A stretch of 64,000 nt of DNA from the NCBI GenBank assembly GCA_029212405.1, contig JARGNR010000004.1, positions 65,396-129,395 of the forward strand, given 5' to 3'. Of this stretch, positions 26,711-37,147 are shown one piece after another; within the stretch, counting starts at the first letter, position 1; every line of letters starts with the position of its first letter. The DNA comes from Saprospiraceae bacterium. GTDB taxonomy: Bacteria; Bacteroidota; Bacteroidia; Chitinophagales; Saprospiraceae. The notes under the pieces are model-generated. The model was not told where the DNA came from. It saw only the letters and a list, made by a program, of their open reading frames with translations, and did not search any database. The position numbers and the translations under genes were made by a program.

Positions 26711-29700
26711 TTATTCTATTTGATCGGTTTGAGTTGATGTCCAATTAAGGATAGATCCATCATTCACACCAATGATCAGTGTTGAATCTGTTGAGATTAA
26801 ACTTCGTATTTCTGCAAGTATTAAAGGCAATGTTGCGGATTTTACATGCTGTGTATCTCTTCCCTTAAATCGAAGCATTGACAAAGGAAGACCATCTTGC
26901 CTTCCCAAATTTGGATCAATATCGTAATGATTACCTCCTAGTAAATAATTTCCTTGATGAAATTCAATGGCCCAAATAGGTCCAGCTTGTAATGGAGTTG
27001 GAAGTTCTTTTGGCACCCATTCGTCAAAGGCATTTTGAAAATATACAGTTGAATTTAAAGTGGTTGCTGTTTTAATTTTTGATCCATCTAGTTCAGCCTT
27101 AGAAAATAGTTCTGAAATGGATTTTTCTGCATAATCGGCATGTAATATAAACTCTTTTCTCTTTGATGGTATCTGCTTCAATAAGAGATCCAAGTTGGGA
27201 TAGGGATATTCTATACCATCTATGGTGTAGCTTATGATAGGGTCATTTTGTCGGTTATTATCAAAATCTTTGACATACATTTTCAAGGGTGAATTTAGAC
27301 CTACATCCAAGCGGTGGTTTTTCCCGAAATTTCCGGCTAGGATATCTAAAAATCCATCGTTATCAAAATCTTCAATTTTCAAACTATACCACCAGCCTTG
27401 ACTATTTGGTATTTCATACTTTTGAAATCCTTCTGGTTTGTTAAAAAGTATGGTTATCGGCATCCAATGTCCAGCTACAACAATATCCATTCTACCATCT
27501 TGGTCTATATCCTTCCAATCAGAATCAAAAACGACCTCTTTAATATCTAATAAAAATGCTTGAAACCTGCGATTATTTAAATTTTTAAGAAGATAAGATG
27601 CATCTGGATTGCCATAATCTCCTGCCCTGCTTTGTACCCCTACAAATAAATCAATGTCTCCATCATTATCATAATCGGCAGCAGATACTGTCGAGGTGTT
27701 TTTTGGTATTTTAGGGAGCATTTTTGTATTCAGCTCAAATTTTCCTTCTGTATTAATAAACAAAATATCGGGAAGGGATAAATCACCATCCGGTAGTTCA
27801 TTTCCACCTAGACAAACATATAGATCTTCATCTCCATCTCCATCCGCATCAAAAAAAACAGCAGCAGTTTCATCTACATATCTTGTATCACTTCCTTTGT
27901 TAATGAAAGTGAAGGGTGATTCTGAGTTAAGATCATATACAACTCCATTTTCACCTTTCCCTTGCGGGATAAAAATTTTCCCTTCGTTATTTATGGTAAT
28001 TTTTGGACCATTTTGGGACAGACCATACAACAATAGCGGTTCCTTGTTCTGATCGTTATATACATTTTCTTTGTGGGTGTAGATACGATCAACCTGAGGG
28101 CTTATTTTTTCTTTTTGTTGTAGTTGACTACCCTTTATCATAGAATCTTCTAGTATGACAACCTGCGTCTCTGAGTTAACATCAAACTCAGTTGTTTGGC
28201 CATTAACCCAGTGTACCACTCCTTTTGTTACGCCTGCCGATTTTGGGATCGAAAGAATGGATTGATCCATAGATTGAAACCCCTTATTTCCAGTGTGCAG
28301 TATAGAATTTAAGTTCTCATTTGCATCATTTTTCAGGATTACCTTTATACCATTTTTCAGGTTGTTTTTAGTAGACTTACCTCTAAATTGAAGCTGTATA
28401 TATTGCGTTGGATCAGTTTGATTCAGTAAAATAGAGGCTGGACTATTCAGGTTGTTTACAATAATATCCAAATCACCGTCATTGTCCAAATCAGCAGTAC
28501 ACGCTCCATTACTTATAGAAGGTTCGCCTGCTTGAAGTTCAATAAATTGCCCTTCGTCATTAGAATAATATTGATTGGCTACGATGCCGTTGGGCATCAG
28601 TTGTATCATTTCCAAATCTGACTTTGATTCATTCTCAGGATCGCTATAATAATTGACAAAATCCATGTTATTGGGTCGTTTATAAATCCCATTGGTTATG
28701 TATATGTCTTGATTGGAGTCCAGATCAAAATCTGCAATTAGAGGAGTCCAACTCCAGTCTGATGCATGAATATTGAAAAGAGATGCTTGTTCTGAATACT
28801 GAGGTATCGCACCTTTCTGACCTAGTTTGATTTGTAGGGCGTTTTTAGGAGACTGATGATGATATCCATAGCTTCGTTTGAAATCATAGATTTGTTTACT
28901 TTCCCAACCGCCTGATTCTTTAAAGACTTTTTCTTGATTCGGAAGCATATCTAATGAAAAAATATCCCATTCCATATCCTTGTTCAAATCTCCAACTGTG
29001 CTTCCCATGGTAAAATTACTCGTATGGCCTACAGCTTCTTGTATTACCTCTACAAAGGTACCATCTTGATTGTTGAGGTAGAGATAATCATTTTCATGAA
29101 AGTCATTACCAACATAAATGTCTGGCCAAAAATCGTTATTCAGGTCTGCTATAGAAACACTTAATCCGAATCCGACATTGGAAGAATATATTCCTGAAGA
29201 TTGGGTAATATCAATATATTTTCCATCCTGATTTTGATACAATCGATCTCCAGAAAGAGAGTCATGTTCAAATCTAATGTTTTTAGCAGCTACAAATTGA
29301 TCAGGTCGTTTTACGGAATGATTCAATAAATAGCAATCCAAATCTCCATCATTATCATAATCAAAAAATGCTGCTTGAGTACTAAATCCAGAAAAATCTA
29401 GGCCATACTCTTTCGAAGATTCAGTGAAGGTGCCATTTTGGTTATTGATGTAGAGCCGATTGTGATCGGTATATATTTTGAAATTACCTAACCTGCATAC
29501 ATAGATGTCGAGCCAACCATCTGCGTTGATGTCTAACATGGTCACTCCTGTTGACCATCCATTAGATAGATTTATTCCACTTTTTTCACTTATATCTTGA
29601 AACGTGAGGTCTCCATTGTTTAGATAAAGCGCATCAGTGACTTGATTTCCTGTGAAGAATAAATCAACTTTTCCATCATTGTTTACATCACCTGCTGCAA

Positions 29701-29884
29701 CTCCCCCTCCATTATAAAAGTAGAGATATTGCATAATATTAAAGGAGTCAGAATCGGTCAAGTCATTGGAAAATAGAATTTTGGATTTTGTGGATTCAAG
29801 TGGAATAAATGGAAACGGGTTGCTCTTCTTCTCACAAGAAAAGAAAAACGTCATGAGCAGCAAAAAACACCATAGAGTTCTCAT
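26711..29884 (-). CDS. FG-GAP/VCBS repeat lipoprotein with ASPIC/UnbV-like region (paralog 3)
   Basis: The 1,057-residue protein begins with a lipoprotein signal (LLLMTFFFSC, Cys17) followed by FNIMQYLYFYNGGGVAAGDVNNDG. I count about twelve calcium-type D-x-[DN]-x-D-G motifs, such as DINADGWLD, DYDNDGDLD, DLDNDGDLD and DFDNDGFLD, spread over two blades-like blocks. Between them lies an ASPIC/UnbV-like stretch (QYIQLQFRGKSTKNN to VVHWVNGQTTEF). This is the architecture of bacterial CRTAC1-family proteins. The likely location is the outer membrane, facing out or in. It starts one base after paralog 2 stops. The function of this group is not established. Confidence 0.87.
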   Translation of the reverse strand: MRTLWCFLLLMTFFFSCEKKSNPFPFIPLESTKSKILFSNDLTDSDSFNIMQYLYFYNGGGVAAGDVNNDGKVDLFFTGNQVTDALYLNNGDLTFQDISEKSGINLSNGWSTGVTMLDINADGWLDIYVCRLGNFKIYTDHNRLYINNQNGTFTESSKEYGLDFSGFSTQAAFFDYDNDGDLDCYLLNHSVKRPDQFVAAKNIRFEHDSLSGDRLYQNQDGKYIDITQSSGIYSSNVGFGLSVSIADLNNDFWPDIYVGNDFHENDYLYLNNQDGTFVEVIQEAVGHTSNFTMGSTVGDLNKDMEWDIFSLDMLPNQEKVFKESGGWESKQIYDFKRSYGYHHQSPKNALQIKLGQKGAIPQYSEQASLFNIHASDWSWTPLIADFDLDSNQDIYITNGIYKRPNNMDFVNYYSDPENESKSDLEMIQLMPNGIVANQYYSNDEGQFIELQAGEPSISNGACTADLDNDGDLDIIVNNLNSPASILLNQTDPTQYIQLQFRGKSTKNNLKNGIKVILKNDANENLNSILHTGNKGFQSMDQSILSIPKSAGVTKGVVHWVNGQTTEFDVNSETQVVILEDSMIKGSQLQQKEKISPQVDRIYTHKENVYNDQNKEPLLLYGLSQNGPKITINNEGKIFIPQGKGENGVVYDLNSESPFTFINKGSDTRYVDETAAVFFDADGDGDEDLYVCLGGNELPDGDLSLPDILFINTEGKFELNTKMLPKIPKNTSTVSAADYDNDGDIDLFVGVQSRAGDYGNPDASYLLKNLNNRRFQAFLLDIKEVVFDSDWKDIDQDGRMDIVVAGHWMPITILFNKPEGFQKYEIPNSQGWWYSLKIEDFDNDGFLDILAGNFGKNHRLDVGLNSPLKMYVKDFDNNRQNDPIISYTIDGIEYPYPNLDLLLKQIPSKRKEFILHADYAEKSISELFSKAELDGSKIKTATTLNSTVYFQNAFDEWVPKELPTPLQAGPIWAIEFHQGNYLLGGNHYDIDPNLGRQDGLPLSMLRFKGRDTQHVKSATLPLILAEIRSLISTDSTLIIGVNDGSILNWTSTQTDQIE

Positions 29885-29885
29885 A

Positions 29886-32800
29886 TTAGTTCAACTGAAA
29901 AATGAGTGGATTGTCATTATTTCTAGCTACAATAATTGACTGTTTACCACCAATATTTATTTTTTTAATAGAGCGTATTTCGCCGTTGGCAGTGAATCCT
30001 GATTTTGTGTCATTCAAATAGGTGAATGATCCATCCCCATGACCAAGAAGAACAAGGCCGTCTGTGGCATCATATCTTCCTACTTCGGGTTTTACACTAT
30101 ATAAATTACCTCCCAGTAAAAGATCAACGTTGCCGTCTTGATTTATGTCCAACGTCTCAATGGCATAGATCGGTGCCAATTGTGCTGGAGTAGGTAAAGG
30201 TTGCGCCGAAAATTTACCTGTTCCATCATTTAATAAGACCATAGAGCGCATTTCGGTAGCTTTTAGTGTAATCATGTTTGCTCTTTGCTCTTCTGTGAAA
30301 AGGTCTTCAATGGTTTGATTAACATAACTGTCGTATTTTAAATATTTCTTTTTCAAACCAGGAAGTTGCTTTACAAGGTCATGTCGTAATGCAAGCGGAT
30401 AGGAAGATTCTCCATTAAAAACACAAACAATTTGTTCAACTGAACCATTTTGATCAAAATCATTAATGTGCATACAGACAGGGTGTTCTTTATCGGCTTT
30501 AAATCTAGAGTTTGTGCCATGATTTCCAATGATTAGATCCAGGTCATTGTCATTGTCAATATCTGCAATTTTGATGGTGTTCCACCAGCCGTAGAGTTGA
30601 GAAAGATCGTTTAATGAATCTAGAGGAAGTAAGCCATTTGAACTTCCCATAAAAATTTGTATCGGCATATAATCTCCTACGACAACCAAATCATCAAATC
30701 CATCATTATTTAAATCTTCTGAAACTGCATCATTGATTAATCCCATTTTTTTTAAATCAGGAGAAAGTACCCCTGTTTTATCTTCAAATTTTGTTTCCGT
30801 TTGAGATAAAACCATTCCTCTTCCAGGGACACCATATAAAAAAGGAATGAGCCCTTCTCCTATAAACAAGTCAATTTTTTCATCTTGGTTGAAATCTCCT
30901 TGAGTTATAGCTTTGTTTGAAAGGTAGCCCATATTTGCCATTGAAGCCGAACTTCTTGAAAATCCACCTCGACCATCATTGATATAAACTCGATCTTTAA
31001 GTGCGGATGATTCTCTTGTAAATTCTATTCCACCATGGATACTTATCAAGTCTAAATCGCCATCTGAGTCAAAATCCATGGCCAATAAATCTTGAACCTC
31101 TGACTTTGCATCTTCGTCAAATACATCACTTTCTTTTTTTCTGAATGAACCATTGTTTTGTAACCAAACTTCAGTAGCTTGATTTGAAGCTCCTCCAAAA
31201 ATAATATCTTCTTCTCCATCTTGGTTCAAATCAGCTATAATCATACTAGGCCCAGTAGTAGATTTCATGTTGTATAATAATCTCTCGCGATCAAAATCTA
31301 CATGCTTATTTTCTTTGTGGAGATACGTTAGATTTGTAGTCAACGAGACCTCTTTTAATAATGGATTTTTGATTGATTTTTGGATGGATGTGTCTTTTGT
31401 AGCATCTTTTTGAAATATCTGATGTCTCTTGTTGATTTCCAAATTATCAAGTAGTGTGACTTTGCCATCAGGCCATTGTAGTTTTACTTTATTAATACGG
31501 TCAATAGCGCCTAACCCAACGTGGGTAATATAGTCCATGGATGATTGAAACCCTTTTTGAGGCATAAATTCAAAATACTGGTTGCCCGCATCTGTTTCCA
31601 CTACTATTTTTGTATTTATGGCATGGGTATTTTTCCCTTCTCCAATAAGCTTAAACTGAACCCAATTGGTTGAAGTATTATTATTTCTGTAAATAAATGG
31701 AGCCATATTGACATTGTTGACGATGAGGTCCAAATCACCATCATTGTCTAGATCCCCATATGCAGATCCATTGGAATGACTGGGTGTACCAAGTCCCCAG
31801 TCTTCGGCTACATCTTTAAAACTATTCCCCTTCGAGTTTTTAAAAAGGTAGTTTTTGATTTTATTTGATGGGATAGCTGCAAGAAGTTTGGCATAATTAA
31901 CAACACTGTCTTTAATCATAGATTTCATTACATCCGCATCTGCAATATAATTTAAGAAATCTTGATCGGTAAGATCTTGGTGGATGCCATTGGCAATGAA
32001 TAAATCTTTCCATCCGTCATTATCAAAATCTGATATCAATGCACCCCAACTCCAATCTGTAGCATGTACTCCCATGTGTCTGCCTACTTCGGTAAAGGAA
32101 TGATCTTCATTACCCAGTTGTAACATATTTCGATTATACTGATGATAATAGCCATTATTGTAATTATATGTATATCGATCCCAATCATCAAAAGTTGTTT
32201 TTGTCTTTAATCTTTTGTCATCTCCAGGAAGCATTTCTGTCACAAAAATATCTGGTCTCCCATCATTATTGATGTCTGCCATATCCGCACCCATAGATGC
32301 TGCAGAAATTGAAGCCATGCGTTCTTCTAAATCTTCTGAAAAAGTACCATCTTGATTGTTTATGTAAATATAATCTCGTTCAAAAAAATCATTACTCACA
32401 TATATATCTGGCCAATTGTCGTTATTGAGATCCCCTACTGTAATACCTAATCCGAATCCTATAACAGATCCATAAATTCCTGCTTCAGCGCTAATATCAA
32501 TAAATTTATTATTATCATTTCTGAAAAATTTATCTCCTCCTTCTTCGTCTCGAATGGATCGTTTATTGTCCCTTAAATTAAAAGATCCGATTGCTTGATA
32601 GGAGTTGTTTAATAGATACATATCAAGGTCGCCATCTTTATCGAAATCAAAAAATACAGCATGAGTAGAATAGCCATTATTATCCAGACCAAAGTCTTTG
32701 GCTTGTTCTGTAAATTTTCCAGTACCATCATTAATAAACAATTCATTTGTTTTATTATCTCCATTCACATCTCCACTATTACACACATAAATATCTAAAA

Positions 32801-33182
32801 AGCCATCGCTATTTACATCCGCCATCGTTACACCTGTACTCCAGGCCTTATTGCCCTCTACTCCAGCTGCCTTTGAAATGTCTTGAAATTTGAAATCTCC
32901 TTTATTCAAGTAGAGTTTATTAGGACCCATATTGGCAGAGAAGTACAGGTCAGCCAACGTATCTCCATTAATATCTCCAATAGCTACTCCTCCACCATTG
33001 TAAAAATTTCTATAGGTATAAATATTAAAATCTCTATCATAGGTCAATGTATTCTCAAAGTTGATTCCCGTATGAGTAGAGGAGAGTTCTGTAAATTTTT
33101 TATCGGATGTTTGAGTATCATTTGTACAACTACTCCACATCAAGAGGGCCAATATTCCAATATACCACTTTATACTCTTCAT
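29886..33182 (-). CDS. FG-GAP/VCBS repeat lipoprotein with ASPIC/UnbV-like region (paralog 2)
   Basis: The ORF track starts at 33230, but ATG 33182 gives a proper lipoprotein signal (MKSIKWYIGILALLMWSSC, Cys19) one base after the preceding stop, so I use that start (1,098 residues). About fourteen calcium-type motifs are visible, including DVNSDGFLD, DFDKDGDLD, DINNDGRPD, DFDNDGWKD and DINQDGNVD. A central ASPIC/UnbV-like region runs from NWVQFKLIGEGKNTHA to VKLQWPDGKVTLL. The N-terminal NFYNGGGVAIGDINGD and the KQLPGLKKKYLKYDSYVNQTI segment near residue 960 are shared with the two paralogs, which shows they arose by duplication. Confidence 0.88.
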   Translation of the reverse strand: MKSIKWYIGILALLMWSSCTNDTQTSDKKFTELSSTHTGINFENTLTYDRDFNIYTYRNFYNGGGVAIGDINGDTLADLYFSANMGPNKLYLNKGDFKFQDISKAAGVEGNKAWSTGVTMADVNSDGFLDIYVCNSGDVNGDNKTNELFINDGTGKFTEQAKDFGLDNNGYSTHAVFFDFDKDGDLDMYLLNNSYQAIGSFNLRDNKRSIRDEEGGDKFFRNDNNKFIDISAEAGIYGSVIGFGLGITVGDLNNDNWPDIYVSNDFFERDYIYINNQDGTFSEDLEERMASISAASMGADMADINNDGRPDIFVTEMLPGDDKRLKTKTTFDDWDRYTYNYNNGYYHQYNRNMLQLGNEDHSFTEVGRHMGVHATDWSWGALISDFDNDGWKDLFIANGIHQDLTDQDFLNYIADADVMKSMIKDSVVNYAKLLAAIPSNKIKNYLFKNSKGNSFKDVAEDWGLGTPSHSNGSAYGDLDNDGDLDLIVNNVNMAPFIYRNNNTSTNWVQFKLIGEGKNTHAINTKIVVETDAGNQYFEFMPQKGFQSSMDYITHVGLGAIDRINKVKLQWPDGKVTLLDNLEINKRHQIFQKDATKDTSIQKSIKNPLLKEVSLTTNLTYLHKENKHVDFDRERLLYNMKSTTGPSMIIADLNQDGEEDIIFGGASNQATEVWLQNNGSFRKKESDVFDEDAKSEVQDLLAMDFDSDGDLDLISIHGGIEFTRESSALKDRVYINDGRGGFSRSSASMANMGYLSNKAITQGDFNQDEKIDLFIGEGLIPFLYGVPGRGMVLSQTETKFEDKTGVLSPDLKKMGLINDAVSEDLNNDGFDDLVVVGDYMPIQIFMGSSNGLLPLDSLNDLSQLYGWWNTIKIADIDNDNDLDLIIGNHGTNSRFKADKEHPVCMHINDFDQNGSVEQIVCVFNGESSYPLALRHDLVKQLPGLKKKYLKYDSYVNQTIEDLFTEEQRANMITLKATEMRSMVLLNDGTGKFSAQPLPTPAQLAPIYAIETLDINQDGNVDLLLGGNLYSVKPEVGRYDATDGLVLLGHGDGSFTYLNDTKSGFTANGEIRSIKKINIGGKQSIIVARNNDNPLIFQLN

Positions 33183-33183
33183 C

Positions 33184-33735
33184 CTATTTGTATTGCTCGT
33201 TTTTGAATTTGACATATACGTAATGTTCATCTTCTGGGTAGATGGTGATCAGACGAGGATTGTCATAATTATACCATACTAGTTTACCATTGATTTCTTT
33301 TTGTGTAAACGTACAATTGTAGGATTTTTCCATCAAACTGATTACCTCTGGCATTAATTTATCTGAATGGGCTTCTTTATTCCAAGGAGCCCACGAACGA
33401 TATTCATATCGTACTGGAAGAATATAGATTTGATTGTTTTTATTAAATTCTGGATAAAAATTAATTTCTGTTGGAAAAGTGAAATTGACGGTGTCACTAT
33501 GCATAACACTAGTATTGTGATGCCCCTGAGTAATATCTTTTCCTTGTTTATTTAAATCCCAGCAATGATCATAAAATGCTTGCCTTTGCATGCCAAGTTG
33601 TACGCCCATGTGAACGGAATCTATTTGAGAATTATATTTTTGACCAAGTGGATTGCCTTTTTTGCATCCCATTTGCAAACAACATAAAAAAGATACGATA
33701 CATATCATTCCAAAAAAAGGTGTCATTCTCTTCAT
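33184..33735 (-). CDS. Small lipoprotein of unknown function between FG-GAP paralogs
   Basis: I place the start at ATG 33735 (183 residues) because it gives a lipoprotein signal (MICIVSFLCCLQMGC, Cys24) and avoids overlap with the upstream stop; the ORF track starts earlier at 33774. The mature part is about 160 residues, rich in aromatic residues and Asn, with no motif I recognise. It contains DSVHMGVQLGMQRQAFYDHCWDLN and a hydrophobic strand near the end (HYVYVKFKNEQ). It is separated from its neighbours by 4 bases upstream and 1 base downstream, so it is made together with them and may be a partner of these proteins. Confidence 0.75.
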   Translation of the reverse strand: MKRMTPFFGMICIVSFLCCLQMGCKKGNPLGQKYNSQIDSVHMGVQLGMQRQAFYDHCWDLNKQGKDITQGHHNTSVMHSDTVNFTFPTEINFYPEFNKNNQIYILPVRYEYRSWAPWNKEAHSDKLMPEVISLMEKSYNCTFTQKEINGKLVWYNYDNPRLITIYPEDEHYVYVKFKNEQYK

Positions 33736-33739
33736 TTCA

Positions 33740-36700
33740 TTAATTTTTGGGTAACAAATACGTAGATAATTCACTGCTATTCTTGCCTACAAGTAAATAT
33801 TGTTTTGTGCCAATATGTATTACTTCCAGGTCTCGAATTTCACCGAATTCCAATAAACCTGATTTCTCAAAGGGCAAATATATGAATGTGCCGTCAGTAT
33901 TCTGCAAGAAGACCTGACCAAAAGATGCAGCATTTATCCCAAATTCTGGTTTTGACTTATATTGATTTCCACCTAAAATAATATCCAGTAAATCGTCGCC
34001 ATTAAGGTCAATGACTTGTATAGCATATTGATCAGTCCATTGCGCTTCTTTGGGTAGGGGGATAAATTCAAATGAGCCTTGATTATTCATAAATATTCCT
34101 GTTCGGAATTCATTTAGCTCGTAAATTATGGATTGATTCAGAACAGTTGAATCAAACAGTGATTGCATGGTGGCTTCCGAATAAGCCCTATAACTCAAAA
34201 CTTTCTTTTTCAATGAAGGCAACTGCATTAGTAGGTCATCTCTCAATGTAAGAGGGTAGTCTTTATTGTTTTCACGGACACATAAAATGGTTTCAACCGA
34301 TCCATTTCTATCAAAATCGTTTACATATAATTTTGCTTTAGTTGAGGATGAGTTTGAAAGACTATGATTTTGTCCCATATTCAGAGCTATGATATCCTGG
34401 TCCCCATCGTTGTCTATATCCTTTATCTCTATTGAATTCCATCTCCCAGAAAAATTGGAGAGCTGATATGCTTGCGTTTTGTCCAACCATTCTCCGTTGG
34501 GAGATAAAGCCAATATTTTGATCGTTCCGTATTCGCAAGCAACAACTAATTCTTCCTGTTTGTCATCATCTAGATCCACCGTTTTCAAATCTGTAACGAG
34601 ACCTATACTTTTAAACAAACTTATAGGAGGGATTTTTTTATAGCTTCCATTTTCATTTTGATATACAATTAGATCTCCTTTGATACCATATGCATTGGAT
34701 TTCACTCGTTCCGAAATGATTAAATCTTGATCTCCATCGTTGTCATAATCTATATATACCACTCCAGAGGAATTAGAGAATGAAGTATTAATGAAAGAAG
34801 AAGGAGCTTTGACCAATTTTCTATTTTTTGACAGATATATTTTGTCTTTGACCCCTGATGCCGCTTGAGAAAACTCTATGCCTCCAGATGCAAAATAGAT
34901 GTCATCAACGCCATTTTTATCAAAATCATCAATTAGAATATCAGTAACTTCACCGGTATTATTTATAGGAGATAAATTCTCTTTTTGCACCAGTCTATTG
35001 TTCTTTTGAACAAAAATTTGAGTTTCCTTTCCTTTACTACCTCCTATAATCAGATCTTTTTTTTGATCTCCATTTATGTCTAAGGTCTTTAATTTAGGAC
35101 CACCATTGGATAGGAAAAAAGGATGTGTTCTATGATTATTAAAATTAATATACGAGTCTTCTTTATGTTGATAAGAGATGATGGAATTGACTTTTTTCAA
35201 GAGTGGATTGGAAGGTAATGGATAAGAATCTGGTGGATTGATTGTATTAGAAGGTTGGCGTATAAAATTTATTGAATCGAGAATAATTTCGTTCGGTAGA
35301 ATGGTTGTTTTGTACCTATTAGGCCAGAACACAATGATGCTATCAAATTTGGATTCTGGCATTGGAAATAGAACTCGAGTATCAACAGTGCTTTCAAATC
35401 CTTTCATAGGATACACTTCCTTGCTGATGGTAATTTCTTTGCTATAACAAATTACTTTACTGCCTATTGCTTGTGTATTGTTTCCATTACCTATTAATTC
35501 CAAGACAATACTCTTTTGATTACTATTGTTGCGATAGAGAGAAGCAGGGGCACCAATATTATTGGTTACCAGATCAAGATCACCATCATTATCAAGATCA
35601 GCATAGGCGGAGCCATTACTAAATGTAGGAGTAGAAAACCCAGCGGAGGTAGAAATGTCCTCGAATTTAAGATTGCCGGTATTCTTAAAAAAGACGTTTG
35701 GGTAGGGAGAGGAGGGCATTTCATCAAACATCTTCGTGATAGCGTTCTTCTCTCCGGATTGTATTAGTTTTCGAATCTGATTCGGATTGTAAAAATTAAG
35801 GAAATCTTGATCCAATAAGTCTTTGTATATCCCATTGGCTACAAATATGTCTTTCATACCATCTTGATCAAAATCTTCGATCAGTGCGCCCCAGCTCCAT
35901 TCTGTTGCCGCTGTACCACTAAATCTTGAAATTTCGTAATAAAGAGGTAATTTTTGATTATGAATTCCAGCATTTATATGAAGTGCATTTCTTCCAAACT
36001 GTCTGTGATATCCTTTCTCAAAATTAAGTTGAGATTTATCGTATGTTTCAAAAACAGCTTTTGATTTAATGCGTGTGAGCGTAGAAGGAAGCATTTCTGT
36101 CACAAATATATCTTGTAAACCATCATTATTTAGGTCTGCTATATCGGCACCCATAGAACCCATACTTAATTCTTGCATCGAGGTGTCAATGGTTTCTTGA
36201 AATGTGCCATCATGATTGTTAATGTACAGATAATCTTTTTCGAAAAAATCATTGCTTACAAATATGTCCGGCCATCCATCAAGATTGAGATCACTTACAC
36301 TTACACCTAGGCCAAAACCTATGTCTGAACTATATATTCCTGCGTTTTGAGTTACGTCGATATATTTTTTTTCTTGACCTTTTGATTCGGTTATCATCGA
36401 TTTTAGCAACTTATTCCCCCCATCTGGATTTGGAATGTTTCGCTGATCAGGAATCATATCGTATCCACCTACCGATCGTATGCTATTGTTTAATAGATAA
36501 CAATCCAAATCACCATCCAAATCATAATCAAAAAATACTGCATGAACGGCTAATCCTTCAAAGTCTAATCCATATTGTGCAGCTTCCTCTTTGAACGTCA
36601 AGTCTCCTTGGTTGATATACAACTCATTCTTTCGATTTCCTGCTACCTCGGGTTTACCAGACTTACAAACATAAATATCTAATAAATTATCAGCGTTGAT

Positions 36701-37066
36701 ATCTACCAGACTGACTCCTGAAGACCAAACATCAGTGGATGCTACTCCTGCTGATGCAGTGATATCTTTAAATTTGAAGTTTCCTTGATTGATGTATAAT
36801 TTGTTGTCTACAAGATTCCCAGAAAAGTAAATATCTATGAGATTATCATTGTTGAAATCCCCTAAGCCTACACCACCACCGTTAAAAAAGTTTTTAAATG
36901 TATAGGGGTTATATTCTTCCGTAAATGTGAGCTCATTATTAAATGAAACGCCACAATAGGATGTGGGAATGATATCGAAAAGAGCATTCGTAGGGTTGGG
37001 AAGCTCTGAATTTCTTTGACAAGAAATAAGAAATAAAACGAGAAAAAAGAACCAGCTATATTTCAC
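33740..37066 (-). CDS. FG-GAP/VCBS repeat lipoprotein with ASPIC/UnbV-like region (paralog 1)
   Basis: The 1,108-residue protein uses a GTG start at 37066 and has a lipoprotein signal (FFFLVLFLISC, Cys16). About fourteen calcium-type motifs can be read, among them DINADNLLD, DYDLDGDLD, DLNLDGWPD, DFDQDGMKD, DLDNDGDLD and DYDNDGDQD. The ASPIC/UnbV-like part (SIVLELIGNGNNTQA to DSIIVFWPNRYKTTI) is in the middle. It is the first gene after the SusC/SusD terminator. The whole architecture matches CRTAC1-like proteins, which in animals bind calcium; the bacterial role is unknown and may be ligand capture or polymer handling next to the SusCD porin. Confidence 0.87.
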   Translation of the reverse strand: MKYSWFFFLVLFLISCQRNSELPNPTNALFDIIPTSYCGVSFNNELTFTEEYNPYTFKNFFNGGGVGLGDFNNDNLIDIYFSGNLVDNKLYINQGNFKFKDITASAGVASTDVWSSGVSLVDINADNLLDIYVCKSGKPEVAGNRKNELYINQGDLTFKEEAAQYGLDFEGLAVHAVFFDYDLDGDLDCYLLNNSIRSVGGYDMIPDQRNIPNPDGGNKLLKSMITESKGQEKKYIDVTQNAGIYSSDIGFGLGVSVSDLNLDGWPDIFVSNDFFEKDYLYINNHDGTFQETIDTSMQELSMGSMGADIADLNNDGLQDIFVTEMLPSTLTRIKSKAVFETYDKSQLNFEKGYHRQFGRNALHINAGIHNQKLPLYYEISRFSGTAATEWSWGALIEDFDQDGMKDIFVANGIYKDLLDQDFLNFYNPNQIRKLIQSGEKNAITKMFDEMPSSPYPNVFFKNTGNLKFEDISTSAGFSTPTFSNGSAYADLDNDGDLDLVTNNIGAPASLYRNNSNQKSIVLELIGNGNNTQAIGSKVICYSKEITISKEVYPMKGFESTVDTRVLFPMPESKFDSIIVFWPNRYKTTILPNEIILDSINFIRQPSNTINPPDSYPLPSNPLLKKVNSIISYQHKEDSYINFNNHRTHPFFLSNGGPKLKTLDINGDQKKDLIIGGSKGKETQIFVQKNNRLVQKENLSPINNTGEVTDILIDDFDKNGVDDIYFASGGIEFSQAASGVKDKIYLSKNRKLVKAPSSFINTSFSNSSGVVYIDYDNDGDQDLIISERVKSNAYGIKGDLIVYQNENGSYKKIPPISLFKSIGLVTDLKTVDLDDDKQEELVVACEYGTIKILALSPNGEWLDKTQAYQLSNFSGRWNSIEIKDIDNDGDQDIIALNMGQNHSLSNSSSTKAKLYVNDFDRNGSVETILCVRENNKDYPLTLRDDLLMQLPSLKKKVLSYRAYSEATMQSLFDSTVLNQSIIYELNEFRTGIFMNNQGSFEFIPLPKEAQWTDQYAIQVIDLNGDDLLDIILGGNQYKSKPEFGINAASFGQVFLQNTDGTFIYLPFEKSGLLEFGEIRDLEVIHIGTKQYLLVGKNSSELSTYLLPKN

Positions 37067-37087
37067 GTAAGACAGGTTGTTAATTAA

Positions 37088-37115
37088 AAAGACCGCCTTG
37101 ATTAAGGCGGTCTTT
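37088..37115 (-). terminator. Intrinsic terminator between susD and the FG-GAP genes
   Basis: A perfect 12-base inverted repeat, AAAGACCGCCTT-GATT-AAGGCGGTCTTT, lies between the susD stop and paralog 1. Read on the minus strand the hairpin is followed by a T-rich run (TTTTTAATTA), as expected for factor-independent termination of susCD transcripts. Only about 20 bases separate it from the next start codon, so the FG-GAP genes have no room for their own promoter after it and must depend on read-through or on a start upstream of the hairpin. Confidence 0.85.
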
Positions 37116-37147
37116 AAAAATAAAAATTTTATGTTACAAAGATACGA

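Noticed and set aside
35516-35767. ORFs antisense to the FG-GAP paralogs (also at 27696, 32883, 35238, 36382)
   Set aside because: They run opposite to clearly coding, repeat-rich genes and show no independent coding signs.
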